A stretch of DNA of 64,000 bases from Grammothele lineata (lineage: Eukaryota > Basidiomycota > Agaricomycetes > Polyporales > Polyporaceae): NCBI GenBank assembly GCA_002150815.3, contig NDFF03000007.1, positions 372,001-436,000 on the forward strand. The letters are read 5' to 3'. Under the pieces are notes generated by a model that worked only from the letters and a program-made list of their open reading frames with translations, was not told where the DNA came from and searched no databases. The position numbers and the translations under genes were made by a program. Positions 1 to 9,679 of the stretch are shown here, in pieces (position 1 is the stretch's first letter; every line of letters begins with the position of its first letter).

Positions 1-24
1 CACGAGAGTGGTGGAGGCGATCAT
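1..24 (-). CDS. 5' end of a gene leaving the left edge, probably an AA9 LPMO
   Basis: Only the first eight codons are inside the window; read on the minus strand they give MIASTTLV, the beginning of what looks like a signal peptide. A TATAAAA box lies about 80 bases upstream (103-111), at a normal distance for a fungal promoter. The identity is inferred, not seen. The upstream region (about 90-500) is duplicated at about 6395-6830, and the DNA that follows that second copy encodes remains of an AA9 lytic polysaccharide monooxygenase, a secreted copper enzyme that oxidises cellulose or other glucans. The start matches the signal peptide of that copy only loosely (ASTTLV against ATTLTL). Any other secreted protein remains possible. 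Confidence 0.4.
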
Positions 25-89
25 CTCGATTCTCGAGAGCTGAGAGCTGAGCTGCGAAGCAGAATCGGTGGATTCAGTAGAGAACGGGT

Positions 90-500
90 GCAGTCGCGCT
101 GGCTTTTATACCCTCACGCAGGCTCGTTCGTCTCCAGCGCAACCTCACACCACCTAAGGCCCGGGCCAGTTGGTAACCACAACGGCACCCTGAGCTCGGA
201 TTCGAAGTGACGCTCGGGCGGGATAATCCCAGGGACATACCTCGGTCCACAAGGTGGAGCCCGTTCCCGCGCCCGCCGCGCATCGTTCAAGTTCTTGCGC
301 AGCTGTGCAGCGTAAAAGCCTCCTCGCCTCCCATATTCGTCTTCTTTGCGCGTGAGAGAAGCCAGGCGGGGGGAGAGAAGGACGTCATGGCTCCGCGGGG
401 CGGCGAGCTGACTGGCCCCCGGTGAATAGAGAAGCGGGCGTCGATCCAGCGCGGGCTTGGCGGGGGGCGTGCTCGGATATATTGCGCTTGATGTGGGAGT
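90..500. repeat. Promoter-region direct duplication, copy A
   Basis: This stretch aligns, in the same orientation and with many substitutions and small indels, to about 6395-6830. Shared blocks include GTGCAGTCGCGCT, GTGGAGCCCGTTCC, GCAGCGTAAAAGCCTCCT and GGGCGTCGATCCAGC. It is the 5' flank of the gene that starts at 24 on the minus strand. Weaker similarity may continue to about 600. Confidence 0.8.
103..111 (-). promoter_or_regulatory. TATA box of the left-edge gene
   Basis: The minus strand reads GTATAAAAG here, about 80 bases before the ATG at 24. The duplicated promoter at 6.4 kb carries GTGTAAAAG at the same place, so the TATA core is mutated in the decayed copy. Confidence 0.5.
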
Positions 501-1528
501 GGTGTACGAAACTCGGTCTTCTACTTCGCGTGGGGTTGATAGGGTACAGTGACTACAGTCTACGAGAGTAGACGGTAGGTGCGGGGTTACTCACATGAGG
601 CCTGCGCACACGCAGGAAGTGGGGATAAAGTTCGCGGCGTCGGTGGTGTTTCGTATCTGTGCGGCCGCCGTGTTTGAGGGAAATCGACTCTGTACATAGA
701 GATGTTATCTCCGTCACATATTGACTCCGTCAGGATTTCGCCCAAGTCCCGACGCGTCGAGTGACTGGATGGGATCCTGCGATGGCAACGATAGATGAGA
801 AACTGGCTGCGATGCTGTTATAAGCTGTCATAAGTTGAAGCTGGGACGAACTAAGAAGTTCATGTCAGCGTAACGGCAGAAACTAAGTGGATCAGACGTG
901 CTTGCACTGGACAATGCACCATTCAAAGGTTAGGACACACTCTCCCAGTCCGAATATGTACAGCTCAAGAGGAAAGGATGAGAAAAGAAAAGACTTGTGT
1001 GGAGGCGGAAGGCAGGTTTGACTTGTATGTAGTTAGGCGGAACGTCGCGCGACTCGATAAACAGGATGAAGACGATAAGCGCCCAACATCCAGCCCACTC
1101 TGACTCAGCGCTTCAGCTTCATGAGCTCAGCCACCATTCTCTCCCAGAGTCTCAACTGTCATCTCATAGATCGCTCGTCATCAACCTCCGTAACGGGTGT
1201 CGCTGCCACAATTCCTCTGCGAGGGCGAGTCGTGTTGTACTTCAAGCGGAGATTTATTGCTTTTCGCCAGCGGGCATTCGCGTGGCTACCGCTCTGGACT
1301 CGGTTCGATCGAGGCATCCTCTCCATTTTTCGTTTCTACGGAAGCCGTATCGAGGAGAATTGACGCACAAACAAGCAACCAGAATATGGTGGAGTTCCAG
1401 AAGATTGATTGTTACTACTATTCCAAGAAATGAATCGGTACGAGTGTACTCCGAGTGCGGCGTGAGTCGAAATCCATCACTGTCTCGTTTTGATCAAGTT
1501 TCGCTTCAGGCTGTATCTCTCGGAAGCT
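501..1528. other. Intergenic stretch with no supported gene
   Basis: This lies between the left-edge gene's promoter and the last exon of HET1. It holds a plus-strand open frame of about 200 codons (1066-1674) that overlaps the HET1 tail exon on the opposite strand, has no recognisable motif, and looks like chance. Confidence 0.5.
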
Positions 1529-4500
1529 CTACTTTCGCCCCTCTCTTCCACCCAATTGTGTCAGCCCGCGGAAGACTCGACCCAACGCACTTGTCCTCGC
1601 ACGAGGCCTGGACGCTCTCGCATGAGGGTCTCGAGACGAGTCTGAACTGTAGGCATCCGTGTCCCCCTCTCTAGAGCGGCTCTGTCGTCGTTCCCTCCGT
1701 GTTTCGGTATGCCCCTCATGATGCACTGGGCTCTGGACGATGCGTGCCCCGGGGATCCTATTTCCTGATGCGTCTATCGCATACAGGAAGTGGCTCCCGG
1801 TGGAAGACGAGCCCTATACACGGTTTGGGGATTTACAGATCAGCTCATCAGGACAGGAAGGACGGCGCCGAAGCAAGTATAGTCACGTACACTGGAGACG
1901 TGGTTTATCCCGGACGGTGACAAAGATGAAGCTCTATGGTCTTCCGCGGGAAGCGGAGAGCCCGGAACTTCGATAGCTTGACCCTCTCGCGTGCCTCTGC
2001 GATGTCCTGTCCGGGGCCCGCGAGTACGCACGTTGAGTTTGGAGTCCAAGGAAGCCGGTGCCGACTGCGAAGGGTACACACCATCTCGGTGATGGGGAGT
2101 TGGCGAGCGAGCGGGGAGCGCGCCCTCCCGTCGGACATGACTCGAGATGGTAAATGTAGAAGTGACGGTGGATTGCACTCCATGACTACTAGTCGGCGAG
2201 GGTGCATTTTGATTCTGATCCTGGTGCGCTAGCGGAGGTTCCGCTCTCGCCGCTTGTGCCCTCGACATAACACTATCGTCGATCTCGCCTTCGTAGGATT
2301 GCTCCGGGGACATAGATTGTGGACTGTGAGTTAACGTTTGGGTTGGCTCCGATGATAGCTCATGAACTATTGGGTATTGTTCCATGGTGCTCTCGTGCGA
2401 GTCTACGCGTATGGTCTGCGGGACTTGAACGTGAAGGTGAGGGCGCGCTTGTATAGATTTGCCCTCTCGGGTGCTGCCGAACTCGTCCGTCTTTCCTTCC
2501 TCCTGAGACACGTCGCGGTGGCTTGCCCGTTCCGACGCTGTCAGCATCGTGACGGTTCTGACTGGTTCACGACCTGGTCTCTGAACAAACTCGACGTGAG
2601 GTTCTTTACGGTCGTCCACCGAAAGAGTGCGGGGAGTGTTTGTGGTCATGCGGGGTGACGCACGAAGGCGTTCTGGCCTACCCATGGTGAGACTGGGAGT
2701 GATGGCGTAAGAAGTCGACGACAGAGTCTCCGTTCGGTGGTACATGTGCATAGGGGAAGGCTGACGAGACGGAATTACAGCCAGTTGCGCGGCAGGTTCC
2801 CATTCCAGGATCTCTACACCGAGCAGGTATCCAGAACCCGGGCTACCCTTCCTATCACGGGTAAAGGTGATGCGCGTGCTGATCCTGTGGCCGCCCACAT
2901 CGACGAACTCCTTGGAAGCAACTCCGGCATGAAGGGCCCAGTGGTTGGGGGCGCCGACATGTGAGTGATGGTCTGACCTGTGCAAACCGGTGGTGTCGTC
3001 TGATGCCGTGGTGTGCCTAGGGTTACTGTTCACTGTCAGGCTCGTTTCAGAGGCCAGTCGATTCAGTTTCGGGAATGCATGTGTGCGGATGGCGACGTAA
3101 GAGTGTGGAGAACTTCCATAGTCGCACCAGCAATGTCCGACCTGAACATGAAGCTTCAATTCGCCCTTTGCGATGGTAAAGCCCGGCTGCGGGTCCCAGA
3201 CGCCAATCTCGAGTTGCTTGACCCTGGCCGCCTCGATCTCGACCGTATAACCCTGCGCTCTGAGAAGCTTGCTTGACCACCCGGCGATGGTAATTTGGAA
3301 CTCGGACAAGCGATTCTGACGAAGGTCTTTATGTAGTTGGGTGTCGCCAACGAGCCCGAGCTGGAGCTGATAGGGCCTGAGGTAAACGTCCGTCATGGAT
3401 ACCATGCTTTGTTCAACATATGCCCTGATGGAATGTAGTGGAATCCGAGCAATACGGAAGTAGCTCTCTTCTTCGTAAGGCGTACCAGGGTCATCGACGG
3501 ATCCGGTCGACCCGCCTACCTTTGCTCCTGCCAAGAACTCGCCACCGGACATTGGTCCTTCGCTATCCTGCTGACGTAGGAGAAGTGCGAGGAGATGTCC
3601 ATTCTCTGAGTCGCCTACACGACATGCAAAGAGCGCGATGTGAGTTGCAGCATAGCGGTTTCCTATGGGAAAGTCTTTGTAGTGGATAGTGAGGAGAGGG
3701 AGTTGAGTACGGATTCCGTATGATGTCATGGTATAAGAAGGGTATATAGGACTGTCGTGGAGGTTGAGTAGGGTAGTGAACTCCACTGGGCGTAGATTAA
3801 TAACCTCAGAACGCAGATTCCACTTCAGGAAGTCCTTGGGCGACTCGGCAAGAAGACAGTGCTGGGGCCTCATCGACAACGATAATTGTGGTTTACTCCC
3901 GTAGGATCCTTCGGAGCCGATGACGAATCGTTCGGACCAGTCCTGAGATAGAGCACGTCCCCAAGTGAGGATGGTCTGATCCGGGATATTCTTGAGTATC
4001 TCCTCTTGTAGACGGATGAACGCACGAGTGCCGCCCTCGCCGTACATCGTGGGCATATTAACGCCGAAGATCCCCATGAGGCAGTACGCGCTATCCTCCG
4101 GCCGAGTCGTCTGTCTGTGGGCTGCCCAAGACAGCTTCCGGGCAACGCACACGGCTTCCAGTGGTTGCTCGAGAGTGAGGACAGCTCTGTCCACATAGGA
4201 TGCGTCGTGAATGAGGTGGGAAAGAGTGTGTTTAGAGCCGATGGGGTTCCAGTCCTTGTCGAAGAAGAGAATGACGCTGGGTGCGAGCAACTCTTGCAGA
4301 GTCCACCCGCGTTTGAACCAGATACTGGTGAGCAGACCGTGATCGGGGGAGAAATCCTTGACGTCGTGGAGATACGCATAGCAGACGTCGGAGGAGCGAT
4401 ACCATTTATACATTGAGTTGATGGCCTCAGAGAGTTCAGAGCTACTCGTTCGGTCAATGCAGCACGAGTCTACCCATCCCCATTCGTAGCCGGCTCCGCG

Positions 4501-4725
4501 AGCGACCTCGCAAAACGTTCGAATTTTCGGGGAGAGAAACTCGCGGATATCTGACTCCGGGGCGCTTTCTTCCTGGATCCTGCACACTTGCTGATACGAC
4601 ATCTCGGGGTCGCGCCGGTCCACATCTTTGGGCTGAGCCCACACGTGAGACAAAATGGCGTATGAGAGAGACTCAATGCCTTGCTTGTCCTTGAATTGTC
4701 CGGTGGCAGTATTAAGCAGTCTCAT
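1529..4725 (-). CDS. HET-domain protein (HET1), 2 exons
   Basis: Predicted fungal heterokaryon-incompatibility (HET) domain protein of about 1039 residues; such proteins can trigger cell death on recognition of non-self. The three HET blocks are visible: YAILSHVW (about residue 25), GWVDSCCIDRTSSSELSEAI (about 80-100) and RGWTLQELLAPSVILFF (about 140). GIFGVNMPTMYGEGG follows near 215. A second conserved module (CWC...AIR...ASKEF...GVEILEW, about 490-640) is shared with the two paralogues here. The rest is disordered and rich in S, T, P and R. The unspliced frame would stop at 1840, but a GTACGT donor at 1890 and a TAG acceptor ending at 1814 remove 77 bases and open 94 further codons ending in a basic tail (ALGRVFRGLTQLGGREGRK). 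That tail resembles the ends of both paralogues, which supports the splice. The start at MRLLNTATG matches the paralogues. The HET domain is certain; the function is inferred. Confidence 0.85.
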
Positions 4726-6049
4726 TACTCGTATCTTTGAGTAAAGAATCAGTTACTGAATCCAGACACGTGAGTAGTCACTGAAACGTACTGATTCAAG
4801 TGTATATTGCCTGACGGCTTGGGTACTACCGGTGTTGAACTTCAAATGTTGACGCGGTGGAAGCCTGATATAGACGTAGCACCGGACAGTAAGAAACAGA
4901 GAAGATGTGCTGGAGCCGCTGAGACGCACCGGTGGTGACAGGATAATTTCTGAAGATTAACGACGCGGCGCGCACGGACTATATGTAGCGACCGAAAAAA
5001 GCCTAGTGAGTGTAGGTCAGACCTATCAGCATGCGCGTAGACAGCGCCTTTGTTCTCGTCACTGGGCAGTGGTACGAGAGCACCGCAATATCGAACACTG
5101 GCGGAGATAGTCTCTGGAAGACAAGGTGAAACAATAGGGAGCGACGTGGTATCCAGTGTTGTGCGGTTGCGAAGACGTGAAAAGTTGTGATGGAAGCATG
5201 TCCAAACGTCACACATTTCTCTCCTGAACCTAATATGATACCGCGGGTGGGAACAGCCTTGTTACATTACCAGCATACCCACGACCAATATGGAAACGAC
5301 TCCGCATGACTATTGTCATAGCTATCGAGGCCGTGCGGACACTGGGGGGACCGAGAATGTCATTCTAGTGTTCGTGTCTGCGTTGTTGACGTTGTGCAGC
5401 GAGATTTGCTCTCACAGAGACACTTTGCCCCTTCCTGGCTGCTACCGGATGCGTGACAGCCAAAGCATCGTCCTATGAACATTCGCACCTAGGTTGCAAC
5501 TCTCCCGGAGAACGTCTGTACATGGAAAACAAGGTCGTCGTTGAAGAGGGTTCCGAAGCCGCAGGCTTGCAGCACTAGTAGGTGGGCTATCTCAGCAGAT
5601 TCAATTGTGTCGAATTCGTGAGATAAACACGACGTGTGGATATTTGGGTTTATCAGATGCTGAAACGCATTGGGGTGGCAGATGGACGCCGTTCTACCTT
5701 CCTCAAGTCATATCGCATTCGGTGCAGCCTGGGATGCGCACCACAGATGATCTTTAGGAGCCACAAGCGGTTGCAACCTGATCTCGGGAGTCGAGGACGC
5801 AGCTCTTCAGTGCGACGTATGATCATCGCCTGTATTGTGCACCCACCTCGTGCATCAAACGCCGTGTATGTTGAAGCCTGTGAACGCTCTCTCACTGGTC
5901 ATGTAGAGGGGATTCCGATGGGCGGGCGAACACTACCGGGCACATGACAGAAACCCATTTACTTGAGCAGACATGCGAATTTTGTGCAAATACCCCTGCT
6001 AAACAGCAGGGGTGTAACACCGGCCCGAGAATATTTGGTGCTCGCACTT
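4726..6049. other. Intergenic stretch with no supported gene
   Basis: This is the HET1 upstream region followed by anonymous sequence. Short frames occur on both strands, but none has a recognisable motif or a consistent splice pattern. A 9-base-arm inverted repeat lies at 5992-6013 (listed separately). Further exons of the AA9 relic would be expected here and could not be found. Confidence 0.4.
5992..6013. repeat. Perfect inverted repeat, 9-base arms
   Basis: ACCCCTGCT and AGCAGGGGT flank the four-base loop AAAC. It lies just past the last recognisable exon of the AA9 relic (on the downstream side of its minus-strand GTAAGT donor). It could fold as a hairpin in RNA or be chance; no function is proposed. 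Confidence 0.5.
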
Positions 6050-6400
6050 ACTTCTAAAACGCGACAACATTCAACCTAGCGGGAACGCTTGTTTTGAGTT
6101 GGCCCACGCCGAGGCTCGAACCGTTGTCGTTGCACCCCATGATCGTGATCATGGGGTCCGTGATCGGGTTGTACGTGTCCCGTTCTCACTAGATGTTGAC
6201 TTGGCCAGAGGCGCTATTGTGGAATTTGAACCTAGGGATTGGCGTTAGCTTCAGAGGGAGGGAACAAGGGAGAAAGGGAAAAGGGGCAGGGAGGAAAGGG
6301 AAACCCACCCGTCGTACGTCTGCCCGCCGATGTTTTAGCTGAGCACGTCGCCGTGCGCAGACACTTGGGCGACGCCCAGCGTCAGGGTCGTGGCGAGGGT
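6050..6400 (-). pseudogene. Decayed 5' part of an AA9 lytic polysaccharide monooxygenase
   Basis: Minus-strand translation shows two AA9 LPMO pieces. The first (about 6400-6310) has a signal-peptide end and mature start, LGVAQVSAHG, where the His after the cleavage site would be the copper-binding His1. It continues DVLS, a stop codon, then NIGGQTYDGW. The second (about 6175-6055) reads NPITDPMITIMGCNDNG and then VGQLKTSVPA before a stop and an intact GTAAGT donor. The start codon and part of the signal peptide are missing: about 80 bases present between the TATA box and the ATG in copy A are deleted. The TATA core is mutated and no downstream exons are found. It is therefore a broken, truncated duplicate, probably of the left-edge gene. 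The AA9 assignment rests on His1 context, the GGQTYDGW block and the NPI-DPM-GCN block. Confidence 0.75.
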
Positions 6401-6830
6401 GCAGTCGCGCTCGCTTTTACACTCACGCCCCATCTCCAACACAATCCAACATCTCCTCACATTTAGAGCCCGTTTCTAGCTGCAACGGCACTTCGAATTT
6501 GATCCCGAACTAGAAGTGATGCTCAAGCTTGTGCGGGGAATGCGAGGGGCGAGATAGTTTCAGGAACATACTTCGGGCCATGAAGTGGAGCCCGTTCCGG
6601 CGCCCGCCACGCGTCACTCGAGCTCCTGTGCAGCGTAAAAGCCTCCTTGTTTCGTTCTTTTCCTCTTCGAAGCCAGGGGGAGAGAAAGGACGACGTAATG
6701 GGCATGTGCACCGGGCGCCGTACAGCAAGCTGACTAGCCGCTAGTGAATAGAGAAGTGGGCGTCGATCCAGCACGGGCTTGGCTAGGGCATGCTCAAATA
6801 TATCGCGCTTGATGTGGAGGGAACGTTCGG
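6395..6830. repeat. Promoter-region direct duplication, copy B
   Basis: Diverged second copy of the 90-500 promoter region, in the same orientation. It leads into the AA9 relic. HET1 lies between the two copies. Confidence 0.8.
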
Positions 6831-7754
6831 GTCGGTGGGGTCGAGGGTTCGGAGGATTCGTAGGTAAACGTCTGCGAACTTACTCGCATGGCTGTTGACG
6901 AGGGCGTACTCGCGAGAAAGGTCGCCTCATTGGCGATGTTGAATATAATAATTGCTTGATTGACGAGGTCGTATTAATATATTGGATAAAGCCAAACAGG
7001 TATTGCGCACCTGAGACTATCCGGTCGGTATACTTACGGTCCCTATGCCGGCGGTTCCACTGCAGTTGCCTACTGAGTACCTCGGATTTGAAGTAGTACC
7101 GACAGAGGTTCGAACAGGGTTCATGAGGCCCATACCCTCAAGAAGTGGTGCTGATAAGCATAGAAATTTGCCACAAGCTGACCGATGAGACTGTGTGGGA
7201 GCTCGTCAGCCTGAGAGGCCAACGACGCGCGTCCTGACCAACTTAAGCGCTCATACGAAGGCGATAATCTTGATTACGTACACTTGCATCTAACTTTCAT
7301 ATACACTATCAACTACAAATCAACTGAGTATAAGATTTGTTATCGTGATAATGTGCGCCGTACTTACTACTAAGTCATACTTAGGTAGTCTGTTTTGGCA
7401 CGGGTCACGCGCTGAAGACAATGGAAGTGAATGTGAGCGCTGGAGGAAAGAGTTGGAAACGCAACTCGACGATGGCATTGAGCCGGATGGAGATGTCGCA
7501 TACACTGACGACTGAGTTGACTCTGAGTACATTTACGGCTTCATTTGAATCTTGAGTGTGCTTATATACATACCGCACAAAGGAGTGTATAAATACGAGA
7601 GACCAAGTACTATTACATGCGTCTGTACCACATTGTGATCGTGCATAATTCAACTAGAAAGAGTGACGTGTGAAATACGGTAGTCGGATAGCAGATACAA
7701 TCCGTGATGTGGATAACGAAGAACATTGAGCGAAATCACAACGGTAATCTAAAC
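6831..7754. other. Intergenic stretch with no supported gene
   Basis: A fairly AT-rich spacer between the duplicated promoter and the 3' end of the homeodomain gene. Only short frames without motifs are seen. It probably contains the 3' untranslated region of the homeodomain gene. Confidence 0.4.
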
Positions 7755-8926
7755 TCACATCAAGACCGCTGTAGACTTCCTACTGAGCCGACGTTTGTTC
7801 CGGAACCTGTCATATTCCGACATGTTAGTCAAGCAGTTGATGATACTGAACGGCACAAAAGGCATACCAGTCGGTGACTACGTCCAAGGAGAGACCGAAC
7901 TCCAAAGCAAGAGCTTCGCGAGCTTCCAGAGGCGGAGAACCTTCGTAGAACTCATAGACGGAGAGCAGCCTGTCCAACTGTGTCGCAGTCATTACATTAG
8001 GCCTCTTTCGGCGCCGCTTCACTTCCTCAGGGAAAGTTCCAGAGTACTTCGCATGCTTCCTCCGTTCCCGGAACCTGAGACCATTCGCGCACAGCGGTCA
8101 ACAGAGAGAAAGAACTCATAATACAGATATACACATACCAGTTTCTGATCGAAGAGGGGCTCACTTCGGGGCCGAGCATTGCCGCGATGCGCTCGCGGTC
8201 TTCTTCCGTTTCGTACGGAGACTTGGTAAAAAAGCCTTCTAGAATGTCGATCTCATGCTCGTAGAAGCGAAATAACTTTCCCTCTCTTCGTTCGTCATCC
8301 TCGGTCTGTTGGATCCCTCGGTATACCTGGCTGCTTCGCTCTCGTCGTGCTAGAGAATGCGCTTCGGAGCGCGCAGCATGTTCCGACAAGTAGGAGATTG
8401 CAGGGCGCAGAGCTGTGGGGCCTGGAACACGGTCGTACCCAGAAGAACCTCCGAGATCGCGATTTGGGCGTGAGCCAGAGTTGGGCGGCGGAGTCATGAG
8501 AGGAACAACAGGCGAGTATGGACCATGACTAGGCGTGACATGAAGAGCGTGAGCTTGTTGAACGCTTGCACCAGTCCGTTGTGGGCCGCCATGAGCAATC
8601 AATACCGGGGGAGGATGTGCTCGCGGGACGGCGGGGGAGCTGACCACCACCGGCGGGGGCTGAAATTGAATACCAGCGGGGGAAAGGGAATGATGATATG
8701 CAGCGCCTGCGCGGTTAGGAGGATAATTCCACTCATTGAGTGAAGAATATGAGCTCTGCTGGGGAATTGGCGTGTTCAAGGTGGAATACGCCGGACCGTA
8801 GGAGTGACCACTGCTGTTGACCACCACAGCGGGGGACTGCGTTGAGACTTCGGTGTGACCCCGCCCATAAGCCAGACTCGAGGAATGAGAGTAATCATGC
8901 GGGTACCCGCAAGCGGGGAATGACAT
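7755..8926 (-). CDS. Double homeodomain transcription factor, 3 exons
   Basis: Predicted nuclear DNA-binding protein of 348 residues with two homeodomains. Exons are 8926-8139, 8074-7868 and 7806-7755. Residues 1-200 are disordered (S, P, Y, H rich). Homeodomain 1 (about 212-273) ends helix 3 with SPSSIRNWFRERRKHAKY. Homeodomain 2 (about 280-343) ends with LDVVTDWFRNKRRLSRKS. Both keep the W-F-x-x-(R/K)-R-x core of helix 3. Neither WF motif appears in an unspliced frame: each is created by an intron splitting the Trp codon after TG (GTATGT..TCAG and GTATGC..ACAG, the second with a GACTAAC branch site). The protein ends a few residues after homeodomain 2; a GTGAGT directly at the stop could be a further donor, but the frame closes at once either way. 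It is not obviously a mating-type HD1 or HD2 protein, which carry one homeodomain each. Confidence 0.85.
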
Positions 8927-9679
8927 AGTGAGAGTTGAGGGTTGTGTTGCTGGCGACGTCCTGGGGGGAGGGAGCGTGGGTGGTCAAGCAGGCGAGAAGC
9001 GGTGGTCGTGACTAGTTGACTTCTGGAAGCGATGGAGCTGTTATAAATTGGGAAGAAGAGTGGGTAGATAGGGAGTGCGCCTAGAAATATAGTATGCGCT
9101 CAGACGAGATTTCGACACGATGAGAAAGAACGAGTGTGTTGGAAAAAGGTGAGCTGGTGTCGAAACTCAACCGCCATCTGGTTTTATAGGAACGTGGTAG
9201 ACGCTGACGGCCTGACTGAATCGACCGTCAGTCATTGTTCGATCTCGGCTGTGCTCTGGACGTCCCCAGAGCCACATCGCACAGACGTGTATACCAATTT
9301 TCCGTGTGTGGCCGCCAGAATCAGAGGAGAGTTCACTATTGTATGTAACCGCCAGGCATGCTTAATAAGTACCTGCAAAGCATTCATGAGCATCTTGGGG
9401 GCACTCGGGACTTGAGACATCTGAATGAGCAAACGTGCCTGCGGTATCGCCATCTTCCTTTTCCCACAGGTCCTATCACTGGTAGAGCGTTCAGTAGCAC
9501 GCTTTTCAGCGTCTCAGAGGAGGTAATCGGCGACGTCCGTGTGAAGTGTTCGGATGACGTCATACGCGCACTCTTCCGAGACTGGTGCGCATTGCGTGCA
9601 ACTTGTGCAGTTGATGACAGCAAAGAGGGATCATGGTATACAACAACACACTAGGGAAAGACTGGACGCAGAAAACGTA
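8927..9679. other. Intergenic stretch, promoter of the homeodomain gene
   Basis: Apart from the TATA-like site, no gene or repeat is seen. It lies between the 5' end of the homeodomain gene and the stop codon of the glutaminase gene. Confidence 0.4.
9041..9049 (-). promoter_or_regulatory. Possible TATA box of the homeodomain gene
   Basis: The minus strand reads AATTTATAA about 115 bases before the ATG at 8926. This is a motif match only. Confidence 0.35.

Noticed and set aside
1066..1674. A 202-codon plus-strand frame near the left edge.
   Set aside because: No motif, and it overlaps the HET1 tail exon on the other strand.
6134..6157. A perfect inverted repeat with 11-base arms and a 2-base loop, at first sight a hairpin or protein-binding site.
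   Set aside because: It falls inside the AA9 relic and is explained by its coding sequence: the codons for PMITIMG are palindromic by chance.
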